Notes: generated by a model from the letters alone, not told the origin. A stretch of 64,000 bases of DNA from Rhodoplanes sp. Z2-YC6860 (GCF_001579845.1 NZ_CP007440.1:1988001-2052000), one strand, 5' to 3'. Shown: positions 52,486 to 63,169, counted from the stretch's first letter. A program made the numbers and translations.

Positions 52486-53895
52486 TCACAGATCGAGGCG
52501 CTTCCGCGCCACGTCGGCATCCGTGCTCATCGCCTTCGCGTCGAGCTCCATCGGCTTGAACTCGCAGCGCGCGAACCGCTCTTTCTCGGCGAACGGCACA
52601 GTGGCGTCGATGCCGAGCTTGGTGCGCATGCCGCGGTCGCTGACGCGCACATATTCGTGGCCGCGCGCGGCCGGAATCGTGAACAGGTCCTTCGAGGCCT
52701 CCATGCGGGTCGCCAGCGCATATTCGACGTCGGCCCAGTCGCGGATGTCGATGTCGTCGTCGACGACGATCACCATGTCGAGGTCTTTCAACGCGCCGAA
52801 CGACGCCATGATGGCGTTGCGCTGCAGCCCGTCATGCGCAGGGCCGGTCTTCTTCACCTGTACGATGGCGTGGAAGCGATGCAGGCCGCCGGCCGTCATC
52901 TCGGCGTCGGTGACGATCGGCACCGCGCCTTGCAGAACTTTCAGCAGGCTCGCTTCGAGAACGTATTTGCGCAACACCACGGTCTCGCGGCCGTAGCCGT
53001 TGATGGCGTGATAGATCGGTTTGTTCCGATGCGTCACCGCGGTGACTTCGAACACCGGACCGGGATCGGCCGGCGCCAGATAGCCGACGAACTCGCCGAA
53101 CGGGCCTTCCATCACCTCTTCGTCGCACTTGAGCACGCCTTCGAGCACGATTTCGCTTTCGGCCGGCACTAGGAGGTCCTGCGAGACCGCCTTCACGACC
53201 GACAGCGGCCGGCCGCACAGCCCGCCGGCGACCGCCAGCTCGTCGGCATTCTCCGGCATCTGCGAGCCCATGGTGGCGGCGGTGTAGTGCAGCGCGAGGT
53301 CCGAGCCGATGCACACCACCACCGGCAGATGCTGGCCCTTCTTCTGAGCGCGCTCGAAGGCGGCGCGCAGGTGGCGGCCGAAGTCGAGCTGGATGGCGGC
53401 CTTGTTCGGCCCGCACAGCATCAGGCGGTGATAGGACGCGTTGTAGACTTGGGTTTCGGGATCGCGGGTGATGACGATGCCGGCGGTCATGTAGCGGCCC
53501 GCGTCTGCCGCGGTGTGGTGCAGCGCCGGCAGCATCTTGCCAAGATCGATGTTGGTCGTGTGCACCTGCTCCTGCGCGGGTCCGCGCTCCATCAGCACCG
53601 GCGGCTTCGGATCGCCGAGCGCCCGGCCGACGAACTCGCGCACGCCGCGGAAGTCGATGCCGAAGGCTGCTTCGACGTTGGGCTGGCAGGACAGCAGGTT
53701 GCCGATCACCGGCATGTCGTGGCCGTTCACCTTGGAGAACAGCAGCGCCGGCCCGCCGTCGAGCTTCTTCATGATGCCGGCGATCTCGAGATACGGATCG
53801 ACCGGCGCCGAATAGGTCTGCAAGCGGCCCTGATCGGCCATGCGGCCGAGCGCCGAACGAAAGCGGGTGTCGAGGATCGAGTTGGAAAGCGTCAA
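52486..53895 (-). CDS. UbiD-family decarboxylase
   Basis: A 469-aa prenylated-FMN-dependent (de)carboxylase. Conserved elements include ITRDPETQVYNASYHRLMLCGPNK, the catalytic region EGPFGEFVGYL with its Glu pair, and AMPUbiD-type HRNKPIYHAI. TTG 53895 is preferred because AGGGAG lies 6 nt upstream; the frame is open to an ATG at 53925. Members remove CO2 from aromatic or alpha,beta-unsaturated acids. The UbiX prenyl-flavin synthase is not adjacent. It precedes HNH and follows dienelactone hydrolase on the minus strand, suggesting an aromatic-acid route. Confidence 0.88.
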   Translation of the reverse strand: MTLSNSILDTRFRSALGRMADQGRLQTYSAPVDPYLEIAGIMKKLDGGPALLFSKVNGHDMPVIGNLLSCQPNVEAAFGIDFRGVREFVGRALGDPKPPVLMERGPAQEQVHTTNIDLGKMLPALHHTAADAGRYMTAGIVITRDPETQVYNASYHRLMLCGPNKAAIQLDFGRHLRAAFERAQKKGQHLPVVVCIGSDLALHYTAATMGSQMPENADELAVAGGLCGRPLSVVKAVSQDLLVPAESEIVLEGVLKCDEEVMEGPFGEFVGYLAPADPGPVFEVTAVTHRNKPIYHAINGYGRETVVLRKYVLEASLLKVLQGAVPIVTDAEMTAGGLHRFHAIVQVKKTGPAHDGLQRNAIMASFGALKDLDMVIVVDDDIDIRDWADVEYALATRMEASKDLFTIPAARGHEYVRVSDRGMRTKLGIDATVPFAEKERFARCEFKPMELDAKAMSTDADVARKRLDL

Positions 53896-53973
53896 TGCCG
53901 TCTCCCTGGAAGGTGGCGGCATCATACGATGCGGCGCGGCGCGAGATAGCGCGTTATCGCCGACCCAGCATTC

Positions 53974-54753
53974 CTACTCCCCGTTGAACAACTCTTTCAG
54001 GTAGCGGCCCGCCGTGGCCCGCGACTGCACGTCGGCGCGCTGGTCGGGCTTGCTTTTGGGCACCGAGAAGCCGTGCTGGGCGCCGCTGTAGACCTCGTAC
54101 TGGAAGTCGACCTTGGCGGCGCGCAGCTCGTCGATCACGCCCGCAACCGTCGTGAGCGGATAGCCTTGGTCTTCGGCGCCATGCATGATCAGCATCTTGC
54201 CCTTGAGGCTCTTGGCCCAGCCCGCCGGATGGTTGGCGAACGAGCCGTGGAAGGTCAGTGTTGCGGCGAGCGGCACGCCGGTCGAGCCGAACTCGACCGC
54301 GGTGCTGCCGCCGAAGCAGTAGCCGGCTTGCGCGATCTTCGACGCGTCGACCAGCGGGTGCCTGGCCAGCACGTCATAGCCCGCCTGCGTCCGTGCTTTC
54401 AGCAGCGTGCGATTCTGGTTGTACATCGTGGTCTGCGCCTGCATCGCCGGCACGTCCTTGGGCAGCACGCCCTGGCCGTAGCCGAAGATGTCCGCCGCGA
54501 ACGCCACGTAGCCGTCCTTCGCGAACATCTCGACGTTCTTCTTGGTGTTCTCGGTCATGCCCTCGCGAGCGTGGATCACGAGCACGGCGGGACGCTTGCC
54601 GGTGATGGCGTCGTCATAGGCGAGGTAGCCCTTCAGCTTCACGTCGCCGTGGCTGTACTCGACCCACTCGGTTTTGATTTCGGCTCGCGCCTGCCCGGCC
54701 AGTGCGACGACAAGAGCCGTGAATACGACAGCAATCGCTCGATTGACGATCAT
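53974..54753 (-). CDS. Exported dienelactone-hydrolase-family protein
   Basis: A 259-aa alpha/beta hydrolase of the DLH family, with a signal peptide (NRAIAVVFTALVVALAGQARA, split 4-24), so periplasmic rather than cytoplasmic as in classical ClcD. The triad is Cys in AGYCFGGS, Asp in HGAEDQGYP and His in AQHGFSV; REGMTENTK at residues 64-72 matches the family's entry loop. ATG 54753 follows GGGGAGG. It is 78 nt upstream of ubiD on the same strand. Hydrolysis of a lactone or ester from an aromatic ring-cleavage route is possible. Confidence 0.85.
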   Translation of the reverse strand: MIVNRAIAVVFTALVVALAGQARAEIKTEWVEYSHGDVKLKGYLAYDDAITGKRPAVLVIHAREGMTENTKKNVEMFAKDGYVAFAADIFGYGQGVLPKDVPAMQAQTTMYNQNRTLLKARTQAGYDVLARHPLVDASKIAQAGYCFGGSTAVEFGSTGVPLAATLTFHGSFANHPAGWAKSLKGKMLIMHGAEDQGYPLTTVAGVIDELRAAKVDFQYEVYSGAQHGFSVPKSKPDQRADVQSRATAGRYLKELFNGE

Positions 54754-54856
54754 CGGATCCTCCCCAGGATGCATGGTGTTTTTTGCAACCTTTGCGCAGC
54801 CGGAAGGGACTGTCCAGATGGCTGCGCCGGCGCGACCTGGGGCTGCGGGGCAGCAC

Positions 54857-54887
54857 AACAAAAAGCCCGCGCTCAGGAGCGCGGGCT
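54857..54887 (-). terminator. Intrinsic terminator after the DUF882 gene
   Basis: Read on the minus strand, AGCCCGCGCT-CCTG-AGCGCGGGCT is a perfect 10-bp stem followed by TTTTGTT. It ends the DUF882 transcript before the DLH promoter region. Confidence 0.85.
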
Positions 54888-54910
54888 CGTAACGAGGAGA
54901 ATCGGTGGAA

Positions 54911-56557
54911 CTAGCGCAGCGCTGCCGTGCGGCGGGAGTTGCTGTTGAAGATCACGGTGGTTTGGAACACCACGGCGCTGCCGGTGAAGCTGTCGGTGGT
55001 CATGCCGGCGTTCGGATCGGCGTTGAACGTCATCACCACGGAGGAGGCCGGCTTCTGCATGTGCTGGGTGAGGCTCGTGACGTCGAGCTCGCCGACCCGC
55101 ATGACGACGAGCGAGCTCTGCACACTCGGCGCCAGGATCACGCCGCGCAGCCAGGGATCGTCGAGCCGATCGGCCGTCCGGGCAACGCGGTTGGCCGTGA
55201 AATTGGCGGGCTTCTCGGCGACCGAGGACGAACTGCCGTTGGTGGAGACGACCGCGCGCGGGCGCGAATTGGTGCCGGCGTCGGGAGCCGCATAAGCGAG
55301 CGCGGTTTCGACCGGCACACGGTCCGACGAACTGGCGAAAGAGTTGATCCCGGCCGTCAGATCGCGGTTGCCGCTGAGCGACGCGGCCAGCGTGCGGCGC
55401 GCGCTCGAAAGATTGCTGTCCGAAGCTTGGGTGTCGGCGGGCTGCGGCTGGGCGTCCCAGAGGCCGCGCATGCCGATGATGTCATTCGGCGACAGCGACG
55501 CGAGATTGATCGGCGCAGCCGGACGTGGCGCGGGAGCCGGCGGCAACGCGTCCGCTGTGGCGACCTGATAGATCGGCCGTCGCGGCGGCATCGGCACTTG
55601 AACGGTGGTTTCGGCGGCGACGGCAACGGGCTCCGGCGTCGCGGCCGATGCGAGCACCATGGTGCGGGCTGGCGCGGCGGCCTGCGCTGACGGCGCGGGC
55701 TTGGCGGCGGCAACGACACTGCGCGCGGCGGGCGCGGGAGCCGGTGAAGGCTCGCTGGCCGCAGAAGCGTTGTCGTCCGCCTCCTCGGCGTCCTTGTCGC
55801 GGCTGAACAGTCGCGCCAGGAAGTTCCTCTTTTCAGGCTTCGCCACGCTGCGCTGGCCGCGTTCGACGTCGGCCAGTGCCAGTTGATATCCCGGCAGCGG
55901 CTTGCCGTCGGCCGGCAGATGCACGGTGCGGCCATCCGGGAACAGCTTGACGAGTTGCTCGCGGGTCATGCGCGGCCAGGCGCGCACATTGCCGACGTCG
56001 ACATGCACGAATGGCGAACCCGAGGTCGGGTAATAGCCGACGCCGCCGCCCTGCACCTTCATGGCAGTGGCGCGCAAGACGTCGAGCGGAATTCCAGGGA
56101 TGTAGAAGTCGATCGCCTTGCCGAGCGTGTGCTGGCTGAACTTGGCGACGCCCTTGCTGCGGCTGCGCAGCATGGAATTGGTTTCGGGCGACCGGTAGCC
56201 GCAAATGATGTGGATCGGCCCTTTGGCGCCGACGTCGCGATAGACCTCCCAAAGAAGATCGATCTCGTGCGGGTCCATGGCGATCGCTTGGTTCTTGCGC
56301 CAATCGCGCAGGATCCAGTTGATCTTCTGCAGCGCGGCCTCGTCGTACTGGCCGTTCCGCTTGAACGTAATGGTCAGATCTTCGTTGGTGTGGACGTGAT
56401 GCAGCGAAATCGTGCGGGTGTCGTCGGGGTTAACGGCGCCGGCCTGCTGGAAGGCTGCCGATCCGGCAAGGACGCAAAATGTGGCCAGCCCGGCACGACG
56501 CACCGACAACTTAAGGCTTGATACCAGTCCGGCTTTGGCTTTCGCGCAAACTTGCAC
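54911..56557 (-). CDS. DUF882 (YcbK-like, M15-type) cell-wall peptidase-like protein
   Basis: A 548-aa exported protein. A signal sequence (residues about 20-42, ending QQAGA) leads into a DUF882 domain (about 45-215) with the zinc-peptidase pattern GYRSPETN...SQHTLGKAIDF and FVHVDVG typical of the LAS/M15 D,D-carboxypeptidase fold. The rest is Ala/Pro-rich linker and a C-terminal region (about 430-548) of unknown fold. E. coli YcbK (MepK) is a murein endopeptidase, so remodelling of peptidoglycan crosslinks is a reasonable prediction. Start GTG 56557; no good ribosome binding site. Confidence 0.83.
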   Translation of the reverse strand: MQVCAKAKAGLVSSLKLSVRRAGLATFCVLAGSAAFQQAGAVNPDDTRTISLHHVHTNEDLTITFKRNGQYDEAALQKINWILRDWRKNQAIAMDPHEIDLLWEVYRDVGAKGPIHIICGYRSPETNSMLRSRSKGVAKFSQHTLGKAIDFYIPGIPLDVLRATAMKVQGGGVGYYPTSGSPFVHVDVGNVRAWPRMTREQLVKLFPDGRTVHLPADGKPLPGYQLALADVERGQRSVAKPEKRNFLARLFSRDKDAEEADDNASAASEPSPAPAPAARSVVAAAKPAPSAQAAAPARTMVLASAATPEPVAVAAETTVQVPMPPRRPIYQVATADALPPAPAPRPAAPINLASLSPNDIIGMRGLWDAQPQPADTQASDSNLSSARRTLAASLSGNRDLTAGINSFASSSDRVPVETALAYAAPDAGTNSRPRAVVSTNGSSSSVAEKPANFTANRVARTADRLDDPWLRGVILAPSVQSSLVVMRVGELDVTSLTQHMQKPASSVVMTFNADPNAGMTTDSFTGSAVVFQTTVIFNSNSRRTAALR

Positions 56558-56987
56558 TCGCGATCTCGCATTAAGGTCGTCGGCGACGGTGCCGCCCCAC
56601 GCGACACCATGGCTAACGCAGTCTTAATCGGGATCGGTTACTGAAGAGTGCAGTCCCCCCGACCCAGAAAGCCATCCTAGTTTCCAAGTATGGCGAAAAA
56701 TAGCCTATTGAATCCAGGAACTTCGTGCTAGGCGGCGTTCGGTGGATAATCCGTCGCGGTGCCGGAATGATGAATTTTCGGCTCGTTTCAGGGGCAAAGC
56801 TGTCTCGAAAGCATGAACGGACCCGGAACATCGCCTCCGTCCTGGGTCATATCCCAGAGCCCATTACCTTGAGGCAAAGCGGGACGCTCACAGCAAATCG
56901 CTGGCGGGTCGTCGCAATGGTTGATCGAACGTTAATTCGATAGCGCCCGAATCGCCGCCACGACTGACGGCGACCTCATAATGCCTC
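56558..56987. other. Gene-free region between DUF882 and the sigma-54 regulator
   Basis: About 430 bp in which no coding frame can be supported. It must contain the leftward promoter of the DUF882 gene. ATCGAA-N6-TTCGAT (56924-56941) is an interrupted palindrome 47 nt past the regulator's stop codon and could be an operator or a weak terminator. Nothing else is recognisable. Confidence 0.5.
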
Positions 56988-58484
<1,497 letters not shown>

Positions 58485-58594
58485 ACAGATACTCCGACGC
58501 AAACTTGTGCCGTTTCGAAGCAAAGTGCGCCGGGTGACCTTAAGGCCGCGTTATTACAATAGCTTAAAAGGAGATTAAGAAGCGACGCGGTTTC

Positions 58595-59095
58595 TCAAAC
58601 GTTCCTTCGCCTGGTGCGCTTCGGAGCGGGATTGTGCTCGTGGTCATGACCGTGCGCGTGATCATGCTCATGACCGTGCCGATGCGGCTTGCCGTCCGGC
58701 GCCGGAACATAGACCACATGGCCGTGCCGGACGCCGCGCTCGGCGATCACGCGGTTGGCGAAGGATTGGACCTCCGAGCCCTGGCCCTTGAGCACGGTGA
58801 CCTCGAGGCAGCTTTCGTGATCGAGATGCACGTGCAGCGTGGCCTGCGACAGATCGTGATGATCGTGGAATTCCTGCGTGAGACGCTTGGGCAGTTCGCG
58901 CGCGTGATGGTCGTAGACATAGACCAGCGCTGCGACGCAGTTGCGCGAGCCCGCGGCTTCGACTGCGGCCTGCTCCAGGCCCGAGCGGGCGAGATCGCGG
59001 ATCGCCTCCGAGCGGTTCTGATAGCCGCGCGCCGCAATGATGCGGTCGAGGTCCGCCATCAGGTCGTCGTCGAGCGTAATGGTCACGCGCTGCAT
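58595..59095 (-). CDS. nikR: Nickel-responsive regulator NikR
   Basis: A 166-aa ribbon-helix-helix repressor with a C-terminal ACT-like nickel-binding domain. RHH: MQRVTITLDDDLMADLDRII; ligands His/His/His/Cys in HDHHDLSQATLHVHLDHESC (written across residues 80-99). The His-rich tail (GKPHRHGHEHDHAHGHDHEH) is much longer than in E. coli and may buffer Ni or Zn. ATG 59095 is preferred because GGAGAG is 6 nt upstream of it and would abut an ATG at 59101. It follows terC on the minus strand, with no nikABCDE or hydrogenase gene nearby. Confidence 0.9.
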   Translation of the reverse strand: MQRVTITLDDDLMADLDRIIAARGYQNRSEAIRDLARSGLEQAAVEAAGSRNCVAALVYVYDHHARELPKRLTQEFHDHHDLSQATLHVHLDHESCLEVTVLKGQGSEVQSFANRVIAERGVRHGHVVYVPAPDGKPHRHGHEHDHAHGHDHEHNPAPKRTRRRNV

Positions 59096-59146
59096 CGCCA
59101 TCTCTCCAGGACACGCCCGGCATCATAGCCGAGCGCGTCTCGGCGG

Positions 59147-59818
59147 TCAGGAGAGCAGCGAGCGGAAAGTGAGCAGCGCGCCGCCGTCGCACGTGGCCTT
59201 CGGCACGAACTGGCAGCCGACCTGATAGGAGCCGTTCCAGATCATCTCCAGCGCGACATAGAGCACGATCGCAAGGCCGATCCAGGTGATCCAGTGATAG
59301 CGCGCCAGGAGCTTCGCGATATAAGCCGACAGCAGCGCCATGAAGCCGACCGCGACTGTGAGGCCCACGGCCAGCACCCAGATCTCGCCCTTGGCAGCAC
59401 CAGCCACCGCGAGCACGTTGTCGAGCGACATCGACACGTCGGCGACGATGATCTGGATGAGCGCCGCGCCGAAGGTCAGTTGCGGAATCGGGGACGTACC
59501 GGATGCGCCGCCATGCCCGGCGAAGGCCGGGGCAGGGGCCGCAATCGCGATCTCGCGATACATCTTCCAGCACACCCAGAGCAGCAGAATGCCGCCGGCG
59601 AGCGTCAGGCCGACGATGGTGAGAAGCTGCGTCGCGATTGCGGCGAACAGGATGCGCAGCACCACCGCGCCGCCAACGCCGAGCAGGATCACCTTGGCGC
59701 GAATCGATGGATGCACGCGCGACGCAGCCATCCCGACCACGATGGCGTTGTCGCCGGCCAGCACGAAGTCGATGATGATGATCTGCGACAGCGCGATGAG
59801 CTGTTGGGTCAGGTCCAC
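59147..59818 (-). CDS. TerC-family integral membrane protein
   Basis: A 223-aa protein with about seven transmembrane helices and the two acidic signatures of the family: DFVLAGDNAIVVG near the N-terminus and DVSMSLDNVLAVAG near residue 130. TerC proteins such as MeeY/YceF export Mn to metallate secreted enzymes. Start GTG 59818 with GAGGA 5 nt upstream. nikR follows after about 50 nt, so the pair is probably an operon, hinting at Ni or Mn homeostasis. A single GTATGA half-site of the NikR type lies at 59829-59834. Confidence 0.87.
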   Translation of the reverse strand: MDLTQQLIALSQIIIIDFVLAGDNAIVVGMAASRVHPSIRAKVILLGVGGAVVLRILFAAIATQLLTIVGLTLAGGILLLWVCWKMYREIAIAAPAPAFAGHGGASGTSPIPQLTFGAALIQIIVADVSMSLDNVLAVAGAAKGEIWVLAVGLTVAVGFMALLSAYIAKLLARYHWITWIGLAIVLYVALEMIWNGSYQVGCQFVPKATCDGGALLTFRSLLS

Positions 59819-59904
59819 GCGATCCTCGGTATGAGATCAGGCTGATGAAAAGGGGTGAGGCGCCCCGGCGCGGTCGGAGATCCGCGGCCGTCCGGCGGGC
59901 GGCC

Positions 59905-60246
59905 TCATCGGGGAGGGTTCGTCCCGGCGACGAGCTGCACCATCTGCTCGGGCTCGACCGTCGCCGTCACGCAGATGCCGATGAAGGTGAGGGCGCCGGC
60001 GGTGTCCCAATAGGTGAACTGCCGCCGCGACATCGGGCGGAGCCAGGCGATCATGGCGGCGGCGGCGGCGAACAGGAACAGCAGACAGACCGCCGTCGGC
60101 ACCAGCGCTTCACGCGCGATCGATGGCTGCAACGTCGCGGCCACCGCGAGCGTGCCGGCCAGGGCGCCGGTGAGCGCAATCACCGGGCCGGTGGCGGAGC
60201 GGAACATGGGCGTGGCCGTGTTCGGGATCGGATTGGTGATGGTCAT
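59905..60246 (-). CDS. Small integral membrane protein
   Basis: A 113-aa protein of unknown function with three hydrophobic segments (about residues 20-42, 48-70 and 82-100), an acidic C-terminus (TVEPEQMVQLV) and a GGAGG ribosome binding site. A middle loop WLRPMSRRQFTYWDTAG is characteristic. Similar small proteins are common in Hyphomicrobiales. It may be cotranscribed with terC and nikR (86 nt gap). No domain is recognised. Confidence 0.65.
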   Translation of the reverse strand: MTITNPIPNTATPMFRSATGPVIALTGALAGTLAVAATLQPSIAREALVPTAVCLLFLFAAAAAMIAWLRPMSRRQFTYWDTAGALTFIGICVTATVEPEQMVQLVAGTNPPR

Positions 60247-60353
60247 GGGCGTCGTCCTCCACCCTGCGGCGGCTTGTCAGGCTCTAAGCGGCCGCGAATT
60301 ATGCTAGGTCGTATCTAGTCCGACATAGCTTCATAATCGATAGTTTAGTAAAC

Positions 60354-60707
60354 ATGAAACGTGCGAGAACGCAAGCAGGTTCCGGCGTCCGGGCGGGCGC
60401 GATTGGGGGCGCAATGCAGGCGGCAAAAACCGCGCCGACCACGAAAGAACTGCGAAAACAGGCGGGGACCTGGCTGAAGGAACTCAGGGCGCGCGCCGGT
60501 TTGTCGCAGATCCAGCTCGCCGAGGTTCTCGAGTTTAAATACTACACGTTCATCTCCCAGGTGGAGAACGGCTTCGGCCGCGTGCCGACCGAAAGCATGG
60601 AGGCCTGGGCGCGGGCGCTCGGCGCCGATCCGTCCGCCTTCGCGCGGGAGCTCTTGTCCTACTACGAGCCGGAGATGCACCGGCTGCTGTTCGAGGTGAA
60701 GTCATGA
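60354..60707 (+). CDS. XRE-family helix-turn-helix protein
   Basis: A 117-aa DNA-binding protein. A basic N-terminal 35 residues precede the HTH (LKELRARAGLSQIQLAEVLEFKYYTFISQVENG, residues 43-75 written in part), followed by a helical C-terminus. An internal ATG at 60414 could be the start. It overlaps the next gene by 4 nt (ATGA), indicating translational coupling. It is read away from the small membrane protein across a gap with the CTAG-N7-CTAG type repeat near 60303. Confidence 0.75.
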   Translation: MKRARTQAGSGVRAGAIGGAMQAAKTAPTTKELRKQAGTWLKELRARAGLSQIQLAEVLEFKYYTFISQVENGFGRVPTESMEAWARALGADPSAFARELLSYYEPEMHRLLFEVKS

Positions 60708-61174
60708 ACACGGTGGTGAACTTCCCCAAACGAAGCGTGCCTGGACGAAGCGAGCGGCTGCCGGACGGCTGGCGCGGCGACGAACTTTCGGAAATCGTTT
60801 CGGCATGTTCGGGCTCGGTGTCGCTCGGCGAGGCGAGCGGCTGGGAGATCGGCACGACCGAGAGCGGCGAGCCGCAGCTCTATCTGATCGGACCGCAGCC
60901 CGACTACGACTGCATCCTGTGCATCTCGCGGGTCGCGGGCCGCTACGTGATCGAGGACGGCAACGGCCGCCTGCTGCTCGAACACGACAGCCCGATGCTG
61001 CTGGCCGAGCAGACGCTCTCCGCGCTGCGCCGTCGCAAGGTCGCGCTGCTCGCGCAGGTGGCAGTGGCGTGGCACGCGTTCCGCGAGGCCTTCGAGGAGA
61101 AGACCGACGCGCTCGTGGCCGAGCCGATGGAAGTGCTGGTGCACCTCGCTCCGCAGCTCGCCGCGCTGGCCTGA
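60704..61174 (+). CDS. Unknown protein coupled to the XRE gene
   Basis: A 156-aa cytoplasmic protein of no recognised family. It has a mixed alpha/beta N-terminal 95 residues (DGWRGDELSEIVSACS, WEIGTTESGEPQLYLIGP.PDYDCILCISRVAGRYVIEDG) and a helical C-terminus (LAEQTLSALRRRKVALLAQVAVAWHAFREAFEEK). It starts inside the XRE stop codon (overlap ATGA), so the two are produced together and may interact. The pair recalls regulator/partner couples but lacks the features of known toxin-antitoxin modules. Confidence 0.72.
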   Translation: MNTVVNFPKRSVPGRSERLPDGWRGDELSEIVSACSGSVSLGEASGWEIGTTESGEPQLYLIGPQPDYDCILCISRVAGRYVIEDGNGRLLLEHDSPMLLAEQTLSALRRRKVALLAQVAVAWHAFREAFEEKTDALVAEPMEVLVHLAPQLAALA

Positions 61175-61309
61175 TCGGTTCGCGACTTTCTCCGATGTGA
61201 CGCGCGCCGCGGACAAGTCCGGGGCGTGCACAGACCCCGTTGCCGGATGCGTTGGCGGGCTTATGTTCTGGGGAGCGCTTTTTCAGTCCCCCGAACCTGC
61301 CAGGATTTC

Positions 61310-63169
61310 ATGACACCCACATCCGTATCCGCGCCCGCGAAACGCGCCGTTGCCACCAAGGCCGCCAAGAAGGCTCCGAACACGCTCGGCGCTCTGCCGG
61401 AATGGAATCTCGCCGATCTTTATCCGTCGATGGATGCGCCCGCCGTGAAAGCGGACCTGGACAAAGGCGAGGCGGAATGCATCGAGTTCGAGAAGGACTA
61501 CAAGAGCCGCCTCGAGGCCATCGCGACCGGTCCCGGCGCCGGCAAGGCGCTGGCCGTGGCGGTCAGCCGCTACGAGGCGATCGAGGATGTGTTGGGCCGG
61601 CTGATCTCTTACGCGGGTCTCCTTTACAGCGGCAACTCGACCGATCCCGCCATCGCCAAGTTCTACGGCGACATGCAGGAGCGCATCACCGCGGCCTCGC
61701 TGCATCTGTTGTTCTTCCAGCTCGAGCTCAATCGCCTCGATGATTCGGTGCTGGAGACCGCGATGGCCGATCCGGCGCTCGGCCATTACCGGCCGTGGAT
61801 CGAGGACATCCGCAAGGACAAGCCGTACCAGCTCGACGATCGCATCGAGCAGCTGTTCCACGAGAAGTCGGTGACCGGTTATTCGGCGTTCAACCGGCTG
61901 TTCGACGAGACCATGGTGGCGCTGCGCTTCAAGGTCGGCGGCAAGCTGCTCACCCAGGAGCAGACGCTCAACCTGATGCAGGATCCGAAGGCCGCCAAGC
62001 GCAAGGCCGCGTCCGAGGCGCTGGCCAAGACCTTCAGGGAGAACCTGCGGCTTTTCACGCTGATCACCAACACGCTCGCCAAGGACAAGGAGATTTCCGA
62101 CCGCTGGCGCGGCTTCAACGATGTCGCGGCGTCGCGCCATCTCGCCAACCGCATCGAGCCCGAAGTGGTCGACGCGCTGGTCGCCTCGGTGCGCGAGGCC
62201 TATCCGCGGCTGTCGCACCGCTACTACGCGCTGAAGGCGAAGTGGTTCGGCAAGAAGAAGCTGCCGCACTGGGACCGCAACGCGCCGCTGCCGCAGGTCG
62301 CGATGAAGAGCATCCGCTGGTACGACGCGCAGAACATGGTGTTGTCCGCCTACGGCCAGTTCTCGCCGAAGATGGCCTCGATCGCCGAGCGCTTCTTCAC
62401 CGACCGCTGGATCGACGCGCCGGCGCGGCCCGGCAAGTCGCCCGGCGCCTTCGCGCATCCGACCGTGCCGTCGGCGCACCCTTACGTGCTGCTGAATTAC
62501 CAGGGCAAGCCGCGCGACGTGATGACGCTCGCGCACGAGCTCGGCCACGGCGTGCATCAGGTGCTGGCAGCGCCGAACGGCGCGCTGATGGCCTCGACGC
62601 CGCTGACGCTCGCCGAGACCGCGAGCGTGTTCGGCGAGATGCTGACCTTCAAGAAGCTCCTCGCCGAGACCACCGACAGGAAGCAGCGCAAGGCGATGCT
62701 GGCCGGCAAGGTCGAGGACATGATCAACACGGTGGTGCGGCAGATCGCGTTCTACACCTTCGAGCGCCGGGTCCACACCGAGCGGCGAAACGGCGAGCTC
62801 ACCTCCGAGCAGCTCTGCAAGATCTGGATGGAGGTGCAGACCGAGAGCTTAGGGCCGGCGATCGAGCTCAAGCCGGGCTACGAGACGTTCTGGAGCTACA
62901 TCCCGCACTTCATCCATTCGCCGTTCTACGTTTACGCCTACGCGTTCGGCGATTGCCTGGTGAACTCGCTCTACGCCGTCTACGAGAAGGCTGCCGACGG
63001 CTTCGCCGAGCGCTATCTGCAGATGCTCGCGGCCGGCGGCACCAAGCACCATTCGGAACTGCTCGCGCCATTCGGCCTCGACGCCCGCGACCCGAAATTC
63101 TGGCAGGGCGGGCTCGGCGTGATCGAGCGGATGATCGGCGAGCTCGAGGCGCTGGACGCGAAGAAGTAG
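61310..63169 (+). CDS. pepF: M3-family oligoendopeptidase
   Basis: A 619-aa cytoplasmic zinc metallopeptidase (oligoendopeptidase F type). The HExxH motif is HELGHGVHQ with the third zinc ligand in LAETASVFGEM about 27 residues later, and the C-terminal substrate cleft contains FIHSPFYVYAYAFG. Length and domain order match PepF of about 600-620 aa. A Lys/Ala-rich N-terminal 25 residues precede the domain. ATG 61310 is chosen; the frame stays open a little further upstream without PepF-like residues. It degrades 7-17-residue peptides. A palindromic repeat follows. Confidence 0.92.
   Translation: MTPTSVSAPAKRAVATKAAKKAPNTLGALPEWNLADLYPSMDAPAVKADLDKGEAECIEFEKDYKSRLEAIATGPGAGKALAVAVSRYEAIEDVLGRLISYAGLLYSGNSTDPAIAKFYGDMQERITAASLHLLFFQLELNRLDDSVLETAMADPALGHYRPWIEDIRKDKPYQLDDRIEQLFHEKSVTGYSAFNRLFDETMVALRFKVGGKLLTQEQTLNLMQDPKAAKRKAASEALAKTFRENLRLFTLITNTLAKDKEISDRWRGFNDVAASRHLANRIEPEVVDALVASVREAYPRLSHRYYALKAKWFGKKKLPHWDRNAPLPQVAMKSIRWYDAQNMVLSAYGQFSPKMASIAERFFTDRWIDAPARPGKSPGAFAHPTVPSAHPYVLLNYQGKPRDVMTLAHELGHGVHQVLAAPNGALMASTPLTLAETASVFGEMLTFKKLLAETTDRKQRKAMLAGKVEDMINTVVRQIAFYTFERRVHTERRNGELTSEQLCKIWMEVQTESLGPAIELKPGYETFWSYIPHFIHSPFYVYAYAFGDCLVNSLYAVYEKAADGFAERYLQMLAAGGTKHHSELLAPFGLDARDPKFWQGGLGVIERMIGELEALDAKK

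Noticed and set aside
59829-59834. GTATGA as a complete NikR operator
   Set aside because: The second half-site TCATAC is missing at the expected 16-nt spacing; only mentioned as a half-site.
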